From assembly GCA_900472675.1 (NCBI GenBank), contig UCJA01000010.1, positions 186,001 through 250,000 of the forward strand: a DNA stretch of 64,000 bases. The letters are read 5' to 3'. Of the stretch, positions 55,669-64,000 are shown piece by piece. The notes under the pieces are model-generated. The model did no database searches and was not told the DNA's origin. It saw nothing but the letters and a program-made list of their open reading frames with translations. Position 1 is the first letter of the stretch, and every line of letters starts with the position of its first letter. A program made the translations under genes and the position numbers. The stretch is from Hyphomicrobiales bacterium (GTDB taxonomy: Bacteria > Pseudomonadota > Alphaproteobacteria > Rhizobiales > Rhizobiaceae).

Positions 55669-56642
55669 AGGGATGGCTCGTGCTTATCTCGCTTCTCGCC
55701 GGCGCCCTGCTTCTGTCGCTGATGATTGGACAGGTGCTGATGACGCCCGCCATGCTGTGGACCGGATTGTGGAGCGGGACCGGCCCCGGCGCACTGACGC
55801 TGCGCGTGTTGCGCGGACCATCGACTCTGACGGCGGCAGGGGCGGGGGCAGTGCTCGGCGCCTCGGGCACGGTGTTCCAGATCCTGCTGCGCAATCCGCT
55901 GGCGGCCCCGGACGTCATGGGCTTCATGTCCGGAGCGGGCCTGGCAGTTGTCGCAGGCGTCGCCTTCGGGGTGCTTCTTCCGCTGCCGCTGCTCGCCGCC
56001 GCCGGTGGGCTTCTCGCAGCGCTCGTCGTCACCCTCTTGTCGGTGCGTCCCAACGGCGCCCAATCAACCTTTACCCTGATCCTCGTCGGCATCGGCGTCA
56101 GCTTCTTTGCAGCCGCCGCCAGCAGTTTCCTGGTGACCCGCATGCCGCCGCAGGAAGCAGCCGATGCACAGCGCTGGCTGGTCGGTTCGCTGTCGGCCCG
56201 CTCCTGGCAACATGCAGCGCAGGTCTGGGGCATCGGGAGCCTGCTGTTTCTCGTGCTCGCCGTGCAGGTGAGAGCCATGGCGCTGTTGGAGCTCGGCGAT
56301 GATCTCGCGGCGGGGCTGGGCGTGCGGATCAACCGTGCCCGCACCGGCCTCATCTGTACGGGGGTGCTGCTGGCGGCGGCAGGCGTTGCCGTGGCCGGTC
56401 CCGTTCCCTTCGTCGCCCTGATGGCCGGCCCGCTCGGCATGCGCATCGCCGGCGTGACCCAGCCCGGCGCCCGGCTGACCGCGGCGGCGATCACCGGGGC
56501 GCTGGTGACTGTGCTCGCCGATGTGGTGTCGCGGTCGCTGGTGCCGGGCCTGCAATTGCCCGTTGGCGTGATGACCGGGCTGATGGGCGCGCCCTATCTC
56601 TTGTGGCTGCTGATGAAGGAAGCGGAGGCCGGCGAGCTGTGA
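55665..56642 (+). CDS. FecCD-family iron-siderophore permease, second
   Basis: A 325-residue permease homologous to the one before, with GASGTVFQILLRNPLAAPDV and MGFMSGAGLAV. The ATG overlaps the previous stop by four bases (ATGA). It completes the membrane pore of the siderophore importer. Confidence 0.9.
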   Translation: MKGWLVLISLLAGALLLSLMIGQVLMTPAMLWTGLWSGTGPGALTLRVLRGPSTLTAAGAGAVLGASGTVFQILLRNPLAAPDVMGFMSGAGLAVVAGVAFGVLLPLPLLAAAGGLLAALVVTLLSVRPNGAQSTFTLILVGIGVSFFAAAASSFLVTRMPPQEAADAQRWLVGSLSARSWQHAAQVWGIGSLLFLVLAVQVRAMALLELGDDLAAGLGVRINRARTGLICTGVLLAAAGVAVAGPVPFVALMAGPLGMRIAGVTQPGARLTAAAITGALVTVLADVVSRSLVPGLQLPVGVMTGLMGAPYLLWLLMKEAEAGEL

Positions 56643-57433
56643 CGGAGAACGAAGTGTCCGATGCCGGACTGTCGACGGAAGCGTTGACGCTTGCCTACCG
56701 CGACCGCGTGGTCATCCGCGACCTGTCGCTGACCGTGCCGGACCGCCGCATGACCTCGATCCTGGGCCCGAACGGCTGCGGAAAATCGACGCTGCTGAAA
56801 GCCATGGCGCGGCTGATCGCTCCGGCGGGCGGTCATGTCCGGCTGGGCGGCGAGGATATCGGTGCCATCGATACCCGTGCCCTGGCGCGCCGATTGGCGA
56901 TCCTGCCGCAATCGCCGAAGGCGCCCGAAGGCATCACCGTCGCCGATCTCGTCCGGCGCGGCCGCACGCCCTGGCGCGGTTTCCTGTCGCCCTGGACGGA
57001 ACAAGATGCAAATGTCTGCCGGCAGGCGCTTGAGGCAGTCGGGCTGGGCGAACTGGCCGACCGGTCGATCGACGAACTGTCTGGCGGGCAGCGCCAAAGG
57101 GCCTGGATCGCGCTGGTTCTTGCCCAGGATACCTCAACCCTGCTGCTGGACGAGCCGACCACTTGGCTCGACCTCACCCACCAGCTGGAGGTGCTGTCGC
57201 TCCTGCAGTCGCGCAACCGCGCGCATGGAACGACGGTGGTCTGCGTGCTGCACGACCTCAATCTGGCGGCACGCTACTCCGACCACCTGATCCTTCTCGG
57301 TCCCTCCGGCCTCGTTGCCGTCGGCCCGCCGGGTGAGGTGGTGACGGTTGAAAACCTTGATGCCGCCTTCGGCCTGAAGGCGCTGGTGGTGCCTGATCCC
57401 GTTACCGGGTGCCCCATGGTGGTCCCGCACTAG
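56639..57433 (+). CDS. fhuC: Iron-siderophore ABC transporter ATPase (FhuC-like)
   Basis: A 264-residue ATPase with Walker A GPNGCGKST, signature LSGGQRQRA, Walker B LLLDEPTTWLD and switch His in VLHDLNLAARY. The GTG at 56639 overlaps the previous stop (GTGA) and has GGAGG upstream. It energises the importer. A hairpin at 57469 ends the operon. Confidence 0.9.
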   Translation: MTENEVSDAGLSTEALTLAYRDRVVIRDLSLTVPDRRMTSILGPNGCGKSTLLKAMARLIAPAGGHVRLGGEDIGAIDTRALARRLAILPQSPKAPEGITVADLVRRGRTPWRGFLSPWTEQDANVCRQALEAVGLGELADRSIDELSGGQRQRAWIALVLAQDTSTLLLDEPTTWLDLTHQLEVLSLLQSRNRAHGTTVVCVLHDLNLAARYSDHLILLGPSGLVAVGPPGEVVTVENLDAAFGLKALVVPDPVTGCPMVVPH

Positions 57434-57468
57434 GCGAGTTTGGTGATCCGCATTGGGAGCTGACCGGC

Positions 57469-57488
57469 GAGATTTTGCGAACAATCTC
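57469..57488 (+). terminator. Possible terminator after the siderophore operon
   Basis: GAGATT at 57469-57474 pairs with AATCTC at 57483-57488 over an eight-base loop, 35 bases after the fhuC stop. The stem is short and no T run follows, so the call is tentative. Confidence 0.35.
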
Positions 57489-57595
57489 AAAGCCGGTCTT
57501 GTCCCGGCGGCGATCCGGAGCGTAGTCTTGCGCCGTCCGGAGCGTGGGAAACCCATCCCGCCCCGGCGGGCAACCCGCATACTGGATGAGTTCCC

Positions 57596-58726
57596 ATGAA
57601 CGATCGAAGCATAAAAACCGTCGTCGTCATTGGCGCCGGAATTTTCGGCGTGTCCACGGCCGTGCAACTCGCGCGCAAGGGCGTGGCGGTGACGCTGCTG
57701 AACGACGGGCCGCCGGCGAACGGCGCTTCCGGTCGCTCGCTGTCCTGGCTCAACTCCTCGCGCATGCGATCCGAGCCCTACCACCGCTTGCGGATGGCCG
57801 GCATCGACCGTTACCGGACGCTCGCAAGCCGGCTCGGGCTGGCGGACTGGCTGTCCTTCCCGGGCGGATTGACCTGGGACGCCGACGACGCATCAAACGA
57901 GATCGACGCGGCCTTTCGCCACGAGATCTCGCTCGCCTATGACGCGCTTCGACTGTCGGCCGGCGAGATTGCCACCCTTGTCCCGGGCGTCGATTCCAGC
58001 ACTGTCCCGCAGCACGGTGCTATCTTCAATCCCGGTGAAGGCTGGGTGGACCTGCCGTCGCTGATCAAACTCCTGCTTGCGGAATTCCAGGCGCTCGGCG
58101 GCGTGCTGGTAACGGAGGCCGGCGCTGCCCGTGTGGTGGTGGAGGCAGGCCGTGCCACCGGTGCCGAAACGGCAGACGGTTCCCGTTTTGCCGCCGATGC
58201 CGTGCTGCTGGCGACCGGCCCCTCTGTTCCTGCCATGGTGGCGGAGGCCGGCCAGACGATCGGCGACGACACGCCCGTCTCGCTGCTGGTCACGACAAAG
58301 CCGCTGCAACATCCGCTGAAGGCCGTGCTGAACACGCCGCGGGTCGCGATCCGGCCGGCACCGGGCAATACCTTCTGCCTCGATGCGGGCTGGTCCGAAA
58401 AGGAAGTCGAGCGACACGCGGTCGGCAGTTACGGCGTGAGGCCCGAGACAGTCCAGGGGCTGCTCGACGAAGCGTCACGGGTGCTGGAGGGCAATCCGAA
58501 GCTGGAGCTTGCCGGCTATGGCGTTGGCCGCAAACCCATCCCCGGCGACGGCGATCCGGTATTCGGAGAGCTCCAGGCCATCCCGGGCTACTTCGTCGCC
58601 TTCAGCCATTCCGGCGCGACGCTTGGCCTGATCGCCGGCGAGCTTCTGGCCTATGAGATCGCGACCGGCGAACGCCACCCCATGCTGGCACAATTCCGGC
58701 CGGAGCGTTTTGTCGCCAAAGCCTAA
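57596..58726 (+). CDS. FAD-dependent D-amino-acid oxidase-like protein
   Basis: A 376-residue flavoprotein of the DAO family. It begins with the dinucleotide motif VVIGAGIFGVSTAVQLARKG and a GASGRSLSW segment, and ends with the DAO-type FAFSHSGATLGLIAGELLA-like stretch (YFVAFSHSGATLGLIAGEL). It could oxidise glycine, sarcosine, or a D-amino acid; the substrate is not readable. It stands alone between the iron operon and the polysaccharide locus. Confidence 0.8.
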   Translation: MNDRSIKTVVVIGAGIFGVSTAVQLARKGVAVTLLNDGPPANGASGRSLSWLNSSRMRSEPYHRLRMAGIDRYRTLASRLGLADWLSFPGGLTWDADDASNEIDAAFRHEISLAYDALRLSAGEIATLVPGVDSSTVPQHGAIFNPGEGWVDLPSLIKLLLAEFQALGGVLVTEAGAARVVVEAGRATGAETADGSRFAADAVLLATGPSVPAMVAEAGQTIGDDTPVSLLVTTKPLQHPLKAVLNTPRVAIRPAPGNTFCLDAGWSEKEVERHAVGSYGVRPETVQGLLDEASRVLEGNPKLELAGYGVGRKPIPGDGDPVFGELQAIPGYFVAFSHSGATLGLIAGELLAYEIATGERHPMLAQFRPERFVAKA

Positions 58727-58751
58727 GATGTTCGGAGACTCGGTTATGCCG

Positions 58752-60233
58752 TCACGCTCTGACGTGCTGCTCGGCAATCCCGCTCGGCAATTCCGTCGAG
58801 CCTCCGACCTTGTTCCTCCCGCAGGCGATTGTGACGAGCGGAGCCAGAACGGCAGCGAAGACGATCGCGAAGCCGGGGATCTGCAGAGAGAAGTCGAAAA
58901 CAGAGTGGATCAGTACGAGCAGGAGAGCTGAGAGTCCCAGGCCGCCTATGTAGCGATAGCTGCGACGCACCTTGATGCACCGAAAGAAGACCGTGACCAG
59001 ATAGATCACGATGCTCACGAGCAGGACCGGGAAAAGGATCCCCAGCGTGATAATGCCCTCGATGTAGAAATTATGGGCCTTGTCGACCAGAGCCACGAGC
59101 CCACAACGCGCATCGCGATAGGCCGGGAAGCTTTCCTGGAAGCTCGCCAAGCCCGATCCCATCAGCATATGGTCGCGTGCGTCAGCCAGCAGCCCCGGCA
59201 TCAGGCAGTAGCGGGTATCTTCAAGTCCCTTCGTCGCAGCTCTTAACAGCACCCGCCCGCTCACGGCGGCAAACAGAATGGAGATACCACCCACCACACT
59301 CACGGCGACAAAGACGCGGAATGCCAGCGACCGGCGTGGGACATCGGATCGCCTTTTTGAGCTGGTGCTGCCGGCAAGCGCCAAGAACACTGCGAGTACG
59401 AGGAGGCTGACGACGGAAGCAGTCACGCCGGCCCGGGATTTTGTCAGCACAAGAGCGAGCACGGTAATCAAGAAAAGCGAGCCGTAAGCGACGGACTGGA
59501 CGAGTAATTTTCTCTGCCCTCGCGAAACCTTATGGCCATATTCCATGGCGAGAAAGATATCGCCCAGCTTGACGCTCTTCGCGATCGTCCAAAGCCTTGC
59601 AAAGAGAAGCAGGCAGATCAGCCCGAAGAAGGTGGCGGCAGTGTTTCTGTTTATGAAAAACGCTGTGACGCTGTCGACATAGGCCGGCTTGTCGATAAAC
59701 AGCAACTTCTTGGGAAAGAACGTAAACTGGAAGATCGCCCAGATGGCGACTACGCCTCCGGCTATGGCGTAGGTCTTCAAGGCCAGTTCCGCGTGCTGGT
59801 CGCTGCGGAACAGCAGTAGGGATGTCAGAAAGACACCAACAGGCAGTGCAAGTTTCAGGTAGGACGCCATGTCATCCTGCGGCGTCAGGGAAATTACCGG
59901 CCTGACATCCGTTGTAAACTGCTTCAGTTCTGCCCACGCCGGGTCGGCCAGCCAGTTGCCTGGAAGCGGCGTTGTTTGGAGAAAAATCCAGCTGATGGTC
60001 GTCGCTAACAGGCATACGCCGACTGCAACCGGGACCCGTGTTTTCTGAGGAAGGCCAAAGGCGACTATCAGCAGCGGGAGAAGAGCAAAGACACATACGG
60101 CACCGAGCGCCACAGTCACCGGATCGTTGGCGCCATAGTTCAGCAGGCAGAGCGAAAGCACGAACCAATACGTATAAACGACGATCCGCCGGAAGGTTTC
60201 CCGCGGCGCAGGGGCAAACAATGTCGTAGCCAA
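58752..60233 (-). CDS. O-antigen ligase/polymerase family membrane protein (Wzy-like)
   Basis: A 493-residue inner-membrane protein with about 12 helices and the conserved periplasmic Wzy_C loop (DARDHMLMGSGLASFQESFP, AHNFYIEGIITLGIL). It probably polymerises or ligates polysaccharide repeat units. The start is a TTG at 60233 with no strong ribosome site; no better in-frame start is nearby. It shares its strand with the peptidase gene at 60366, 132 bases away. Confidence 0.85.
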   Translation of the reverse strand: MATTLFAPAPRETFRRIVVYTYWFVLSLCLLNYGANDPVTVALGAVCVFALLPLLIVAFGLPQKTRVPVAVGVCLLATTISWIFLQTTPLPGNWLADPAWAELKQFTTDVRPVISLTPQDDMASYLKLALPVGVFLTSLLLFRSDQHAELALKTYAIAGGVVAIWAIFQFTFFPKKLLFIDKPAYVDSVTAFFINRNTAATFFGLICLLLFARLWTIAKSVKLGDIFLAMEYGHKVSRGQRKLLVQSVAYGSLFLITVLALVLTKSRAGVTASVVSLLVLAVFLALAGSTSSKRRSDVPRRSLAFRVFVAVSVVGGISILFAAVSGRVLLRAATKGLEDTRYCLMPGLLADARDHMLMGSGLASFQESFPAYRDARCGLVALVDKAHNFYIEGIITLGILFPVLLVSIVIYLVTVFFRCIKVRRSYRYIGGLGLSALLLVLIHSVFDFSLQIPGFAIVFAAVLAPLVTIACGRNKVGGSTELPSGIAEQHVRA

Positions 60234-60365
60234 AGAAAAACCCCAGTTAACCGACCCAGATCAAGGCTTGGCAGGAAGTCTTGTCGACGTAAAGTCTGTT
60301 TGTCTGAGGTATTGTAGAGGAGGCTGCGCTGCTCTTGCTCGGACAAAAGATGTCCGATACGGTTA

Positions 60366-61103
60366 TCACATCTGGCCCCATTGTCTTGGGTCTTCGGCGG
60401 ACTGGACCTTGATAAATCTAAGATCTGTGTGGTTCCAGGGCTTGATGGCATTTGTTCGGTTGTCGAGAACGAGATCGCCTTGAGATGTGGTCACGACAAG
60501 TACGGCATGGCCCTCGCCGTCGAATGTTCTGGCAGTCGCCATTCTGAGAACGTGTGAAGGCCAGCCCTGTTCGATGAGGTCTCGGCGCTTGGTCAGCGCA
60601 TAGTCTTCGCAGTCGCCGGAGATGGGTGCGATCTGCCATACGTCATCGCCATCTGCCTCCATCTGCGGACGGATCGAAGCATTGACCCGGCGGTTGATGC
60701 GCTGCAGGTCGTCGCGACGCTGAGGCGTCAATTCCACCGGCCCGGCACCGGTCCCTTCGCTGCCTGCTGAAACCGTTGCCTTCTGGGTTGGCGTGGTAAG
60801 TGCCAGGTCATTCTGCTGGCGTGCGTAGGCCACAGGAACTGCCGTGAGCCCCTTTGAGATCTCCACTGCGGGAGGTGCCTGACTGGTTTGATTTTCAGCC
60901 TCGCATTGCGACGGATTTGCCGCGCAGAACCGGACGAAGGCATAAGGTGCCAAGGTGGGGCGACCTGACGGAATATATTTGCGGTCATAAGGTTTGCCAC
61001 CATCCTCGACGATCGGGGACACGGGGCTTGCCTGAGTTTCGGAACAGTTAAACAGAATAGTTAAGGCGGTCGCTAATACAGTATATAAGAAACCTCTGTT
61101 CAT
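60366..61103 (-). CDS. Transglutaminase-like cysteine peptidase (BTLCP)
   Basis: A 245-residue exported protein (signal peptide ending near TQA) with the bacterial transglutaminase-like cysteine peptidase triad visible as Cys in SGDCEDYAL, His in GEGHAVLVV and Asp in LVLDNRTN. The family (related to LapG) is found near adhesin or polysaccharide genes. AAGGAG precedes the ATG. It is divergent from the Wza-like gene. The substrate may be a surface adhesin. Confidence 0.85.
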   Translation of the reverse strand: MNRGFLYTVLATALTILFNCSETQASPVSPIVEDGGKPYDRKYIPSGRPTLAPYAFVRFCAANPSQCEAENQTSQAPPAVEISKGLTAVPVAYARQQNDLALTTPTQKATVSAGSEGTGAGPVELTPQRRDDLQRINRRVNASIRPQMEADGDDVWQIAPISGDCEDYALTKRRDLIEQGWPSHVLRMATARTFDGEGHAVLVVTTSQGDLVLDNRTNAIKPWNHTDLRFIKVQSAEDPRQWGQM

Positions 61104-61345
61104 GCCCCGCTCCTTAGTAACCGACGATTTTTCGAGTCACTAAATTGCAATACAGGACTATATTTTTGGTCCTCTGAACGAATTAACTTGGATTTTATAG
61201 GTCTTGCCGATTATGGACACGTAGTCGTTTATTGAATATGGCAGTATATGGCGTTGCAGCATTCGGGGTGGGCTAAGGCCTGACGGGCTGGGGCGACTGA
61301 CAGATTCGTGGTTCGGGGTGTTGCCGCGGTCTGGATTGCAATGAG

Positions 61346-62572
61346 ATGCGCCTGTTGGGGGTCGGGGACTTGAAGTTTTACGCCGCTGGTCTTCTGTTTT
61401 CTGTATCAGTCCTTAGCCTTTCGGGGTGTACGGCGACGTCGAGTTCCGGTCCGGACGCAAGTGCCGTTGAGGCTGGCGCATCCGTTAAAGTCACGTCCGC
61501 TGACGGAAAGCGCAGTGTAGGCATCGACTACGTGCTGGTAGACATCACGAAAGCCGTGCTTGCCTTTGTGTCAGAGACGGTGGCAGAGCCTTCGATGGGC
61601 ACCATTGGCAGTAGTCGGAGCGGCGCACCGGCCTTGCCGCTCGGTGTGGGCGATGTCGTGCAAGTCGCGATCTTCGAGTCGCAGTCGGGCGGCTTGTTCA
61701 TTCCAGCGGACGCGGGCAGCCGGCCTGGCAACTACGTTACGCTACCGCAGCAGACAATCGGTCGCGACGGTACGATCTCGGTTCCTTATGCCGGGCGTAT
61801 CAGGGCGGTGGGTCGATCCGTTGAAGGCGTCCAGGCTGATATCGAAGATAGACTTGCGAACCGTGCAATCGAACCGCAGGTGCTCATCACCAAGGTCAGC
61901 AGTCGTTCCGCGGAAGTTTCCGTGCTCGGAGACGTTAACGACCCACAGAGGATCGCACTAAGCGATGCGGGCGAGCGGCTACTCGACGTGATTTCGGAAG
62001 CAGGCGGACTGAGCTCTCCAAATATCGAGACGACAGTGACGTTGCAGCGACGGGGTCGCGCGGCGAAAATCCGTTATAGCCGGCTCTCCAGCACGCCGTC
62101 GGAGAACGTTTACGTAGCGCCGGGCGACACGATCCTCGTAGAGCGCGAGCGCAGAACCTTCCTGGCCTTCGGCGCCGCTGGCGGCAATGGCCGGTTCGAC
62201 TTCGAGGAAACGTCTCTGACGCTGGGTGAAGGACTGGGCAAGGCCGGTGGCCTTCTTGATTCCCGTGCTGATGCTGCGCAAGTCATGCTCTACCGAGCAA
62301 CGCCAAAGGCATTCCTCGCGAAAATGGGCATCGACGCGTCTCGCTTTTCCGGTGACACCGTTCCGGTTATTTTCCGCGCCAACCTGAAGGATCCCTCAGC
62401 ACTCTTCGCAATACAGAAGTTCCCGATGCAGGATAAGGATACAATCTACGTGTCCAACTCTGCTGCTGTAGAGATTACAAAATTCCTGGATTTGGTAAAT
62501 TCAGTCACGACCACCGTATCGGGTGTGAGTGGGGATGCTACAAACACGCGCGACAATATTCGTGATTTCTGA
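61346..62572 (+). CDS. Polysaccharide export lipoprotein (Wza/KpsD-like)
   Basis: A 408-residue lipoprotein with lipobox LSGC at Cys28 and the poly_export/SLBB domains (GVGDVVQVAIFESQSGGLFI, TIGRDGTISVPYAGRIRAVG). It would form the outer-membrane channel for a polysaccharide. The ATG at 61346 is kept; an in-frame ATG is not nearer, though a TTG at 61370 would shorten the leader. The neighbouring Wzc-like and Wzy-like genes give it a complete export context. Confidence 0.88.
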   Translation: MRLLGVGDLKFYAAGLLFSVSVLSLSGCTATSSSGPDASAVEAGASVKVTSADGKRSVGIDYVLVDITKAVLAFVSETVAEPSMGTIGSSRSGAPALPLGVGDVVQVAIFESQSGGLFIPADAGSRPGNYVTLPQQTIGRDGTISVPYAGRIRAVGRSVEGVQADIEDRLANRAIEPQVLITKVSSRSAEVSVLGDVNDPQRIALSDAGERLLDVISEAGGLSSPNIETTVTLQRRGRAAKIRYSRLSSTPSENVYVAPGDTILVERERRTFLAFGAAGGNGRFDFEETSLTLGEGLGKAGGLLDSRADAAQVMLYRATPKAFLAKMGIDASRFSGDTVPVIFRANLKDPSALFAIQKFPMQDKDTIYVSNSAAVEITKFLDLVNSVTTTVSGVSGDATNTRDNIRDF

Positions 62573-62693
62573 CAGGTAAATATTACTGGCTTTAGAGTAG
62601 TTAAAGTTAACAAAATATATACTATATAAAGCCATTGATAAAGCGATGGAAGCAGGTGATAACCGAATCTATCGACTGAACGGATTTGGAATC

Positions 62694-63434
62694 ATGATGA
62701 AGAAATTGGGCGTTGTCTGTTTTTCAGTAGTGGTTGCAAGTATATCGGCAGTCGTCCTGCCAGCTGCGGCCTCTGCCCAGACCGGTAGCCCGCAAACGGC
62801 TGGCCAGCCGGAGACATCGGTCGCGCCTGACGCGCGTGAGGCCATCCTGGAAGCGACCCAAAAGCTGGCGAATATGGACGCTTCAGAGATCGTCGCATTT
62901 CTCGCCGATCCGACAAGTCTGCTATCATCGTCGAATAACCGCGATACATTGGAAACGCGCACACGAGCGCTGGCAATTCTAAGCCCTGAGGCATCTGCAA
63001 AGCTGATTGCCCTGGTCATGGAAGGCAAAACAGATGATGCGCAGTCCGGCGCTATCGGCACTGGTCTTGGCCGTGCATCGACGGTGCTATCAACCAGCCC
63101 GGTAAAAGAGGTGCGCGATCTTGCCCAAGCCATCCAGGCAGCTGCGGCCCAGGTCAAGAACCTCGCTTTCCAGAGAGCTTACGCGATTGCTTCGGGTGAT
63201 GATCCTACCGGCGCGCTTGCCGGTGCTGGAGCGGCGGCCGGGGCAGGCAACATAGCGGCTGGCAACAGTGCCAATGGCATCAACGGCGGAAATGGCGCTG
63301 GTGGAGATGGCGGTAACGGTGCATTTGTGCAGAGCACGACGTCGTTCGCTGGCGCCTCGAGCGGTTTGACGTCTGGCGGCGGGGGCGGCTCCAGCACGAC
63401 AATTCTCAGCGTCAACAGTATTAGCAGCCTCTGA
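62694..63434 (+). CDS. Secreted Gly/Ala-rich hypothetical protein
   Basis: About 246 residues: a signal peptide (MMKKLGVVCFSVVVASISAV, cleavage after ASAQ), a helical middle part (about residues 45-160, AREAILEATQKLANMDASEI) and a C-terminal Gly/Ser/Asn-rich tail (GNIAAGNSANGINGGNGAGG onward) ending in NSISSL. I recognise no family. The ATG pair at 62694 is chosen because it opens the signal peptide. Its place between the Wza-like and Wzc-like genes suggests a role in surface polysaccharide or adhesion. Confidence 0.75.
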   Translation: MMKKLGVVCFSVVVASISAVVLPAAASAQTGSPQTAGQPETSVAPDAREAILEATQKLANMDASEIVAFLADPTSLLSSSNNRDTLETRTRALAILSPEASAKLIALVMEGKTDDAQSGAIGTGLGRASTVLSTSPVKEVRDLAQAIQAAAAQVKNLAFQRAYAIASGDDPTGALAGAGAAAGAGNIAAGNSANGINGGNGAGGDGGNGAFVQSTTSFAGASSGLTSGGGGGSSTTILSVNSISSL

Positions 63435-63479
63435 GATCGCCACCTCACAGGATGCTTCCGTCGCACGATCCATCTGTCG

Positions 63480-64000
63480 ATGTTTACGCGCCGTGACTAT
63501 CCTAGCATCAAACGAGGTAAGCCGTTGCGACTTCTGAACCACGAATTTTACGGCGGTCTCAGCGAAGAAGTGGATGCGCCGCAGTCCGAATTGATCAACC
63601 TCGACGCACTTTTGGCGATTGCGAGGCGCCAGTGGGTTGTCGTTGCCGTTTCCGTGGCCGCCTCACTCCTGCTGGGAGTTGGGTTCATACTCACCGCTGT
63701 TCCCAAATACACGTCTTCGGCGACCGTGCTGATGGACCGTGGGAACAAGCAGGTGGTCGATGAAATGCTGTCGTTAGCTGGCAGCGGCTCAGCAAATGAC
63801 GAAGGCTACGTCCTCAGTCAGGTTGAGGTGGTAAAATCAGAGACGGTCGCGCTTGCCGTTGTGGATCAGCTGAAACTTGTCGAAGATCCGCTGTTTAATG
63901 CAGACAATCGATCCATCCTGGCAACCATTGCCCAGGGCGTGAAAGCGGTTCTCAACGTTTCCAAATGGTTCTCCGACAGCAGTGCTCTCGATGAGGACTT
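63480..64000 (+). CDS. Wzc/GumC-like polysaccharide chain-length protein, 3' end outside window
   Basis: The frame runs from an ATG at 63480 to the window edge (174 codons seen). It has the Wzz fold start: a hydrophobic helix at about residues 54-76 (WVVVAVSVAASLLLGVGFIL) followed by YTSSATVLMDR and a periplasmic helical region. A TTG at 63525 with GAGG seven bases before it is an equally plausible start. The kinase part, if present, lies beyond the window. Confidence 0.8.
   Translation, partial: MFTRRDYPSIKRGKPLRLLNHEFYGGLSEEVDAPQSELINLDALLAIARRQWVVVAVSVAASLLLGVGFILTAVPKYTSSATVLMDRGNKQVVDEMLSLAGSGSANDEGYVLSQVEVVKSETVALAVVDQLKLVEDPLFNADNRSILATIAQGVKAVLNVSKWFSDSSALDED

Overview
The window reads as a high-GC alphaproteobacterial replicon, most likely Rhizobiaceae (Rhizobium, Agrobacterium, Shinella or Ensifer type). 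Support comes from the gene families present: paired TIGR02587/TIGR02588 proteins, a DUF1612 plus HTH (RHE_PE00001-type) protein, a HypD/HypO/HypR hydroxyproline set, a transglutaminase-like cysteine peptidase and an IRO-box-like site. No rRNA, tRNA, CRISPR or insertion sequence was seen. Most of the content is catabolic and transport genes. Two perfect 16-bp palindromes at 26117-26163 match the form remembered for rhizobial repABC plasmid centromeres, so this may be a megaplasmid or chromid; no repABC genes lie in the window.

Layout. 1-1403: divergent pobR (cut by the window edge) and pobA for 4-hydroxybenzoate. 1413-3641: two membrane or anchored proteins of unknown function and a secreted VWA-like protein. 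4393-8369: a small conserved protein, then the carnitine degradation genes cdhC and a cdhA-cdhB fusion with the divergent GlxA-type regulator cdhR. 8353-12187: a YqaE/Pmp3 peptide, secreted small proteins, a soluble MCP-tip/Cache protein, an HD hydrolase and an SDR. 12584-15833: a MarR-MFS-HlyD efflux operon with a SlyA-like operator. 15885-26004: GH25 lipoprotein, alpha-glucosidase, Zn/Cd ATPase with a MerR-type promoter, dgoK-dgoA, agmatinase-family protein and HtpG.

26005-31062: the parS-like sites, the DUF1612 protein, a GAF/EAL protein and a MocR regulator. 31144-37729: a DMT exporter, a PhnD-like protein and a four-gene polar amino-acid ABC transporter translationally coupled to a histidine-ammonia-lyase homologue. 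That homologue has Ser-Ala-Gly where the MIO-forming Ala-Ser-Gly should be and Leu at the usual catalytic Tyr position. It is the best candidate for an undescribed or misannotated pathway here. 37755-43064: an oligopeptide-type ABC transporter.

43782-48075: phosphoethanolamine transferase, diacylglycerol kinase, OmpR-type regulator and sensor kinase, a compact envelope-modification unit. 48090-51147: hydroxyproline genes hypO, hypD and hypR. 51262-57433: a ferric hydroxamate-type uptake operon behind an IRO-box-like site. 57596-58726: an amino-acid-oxidase-like flavoprotein. 58752-64000: an exopolysaccharide locus with a Wzy-like protein, a cysteine peptidase, a Wza-like lipoprotein, a Gly-rich secreted protein and a Wzc/GumC-like protein cut by the window edge.
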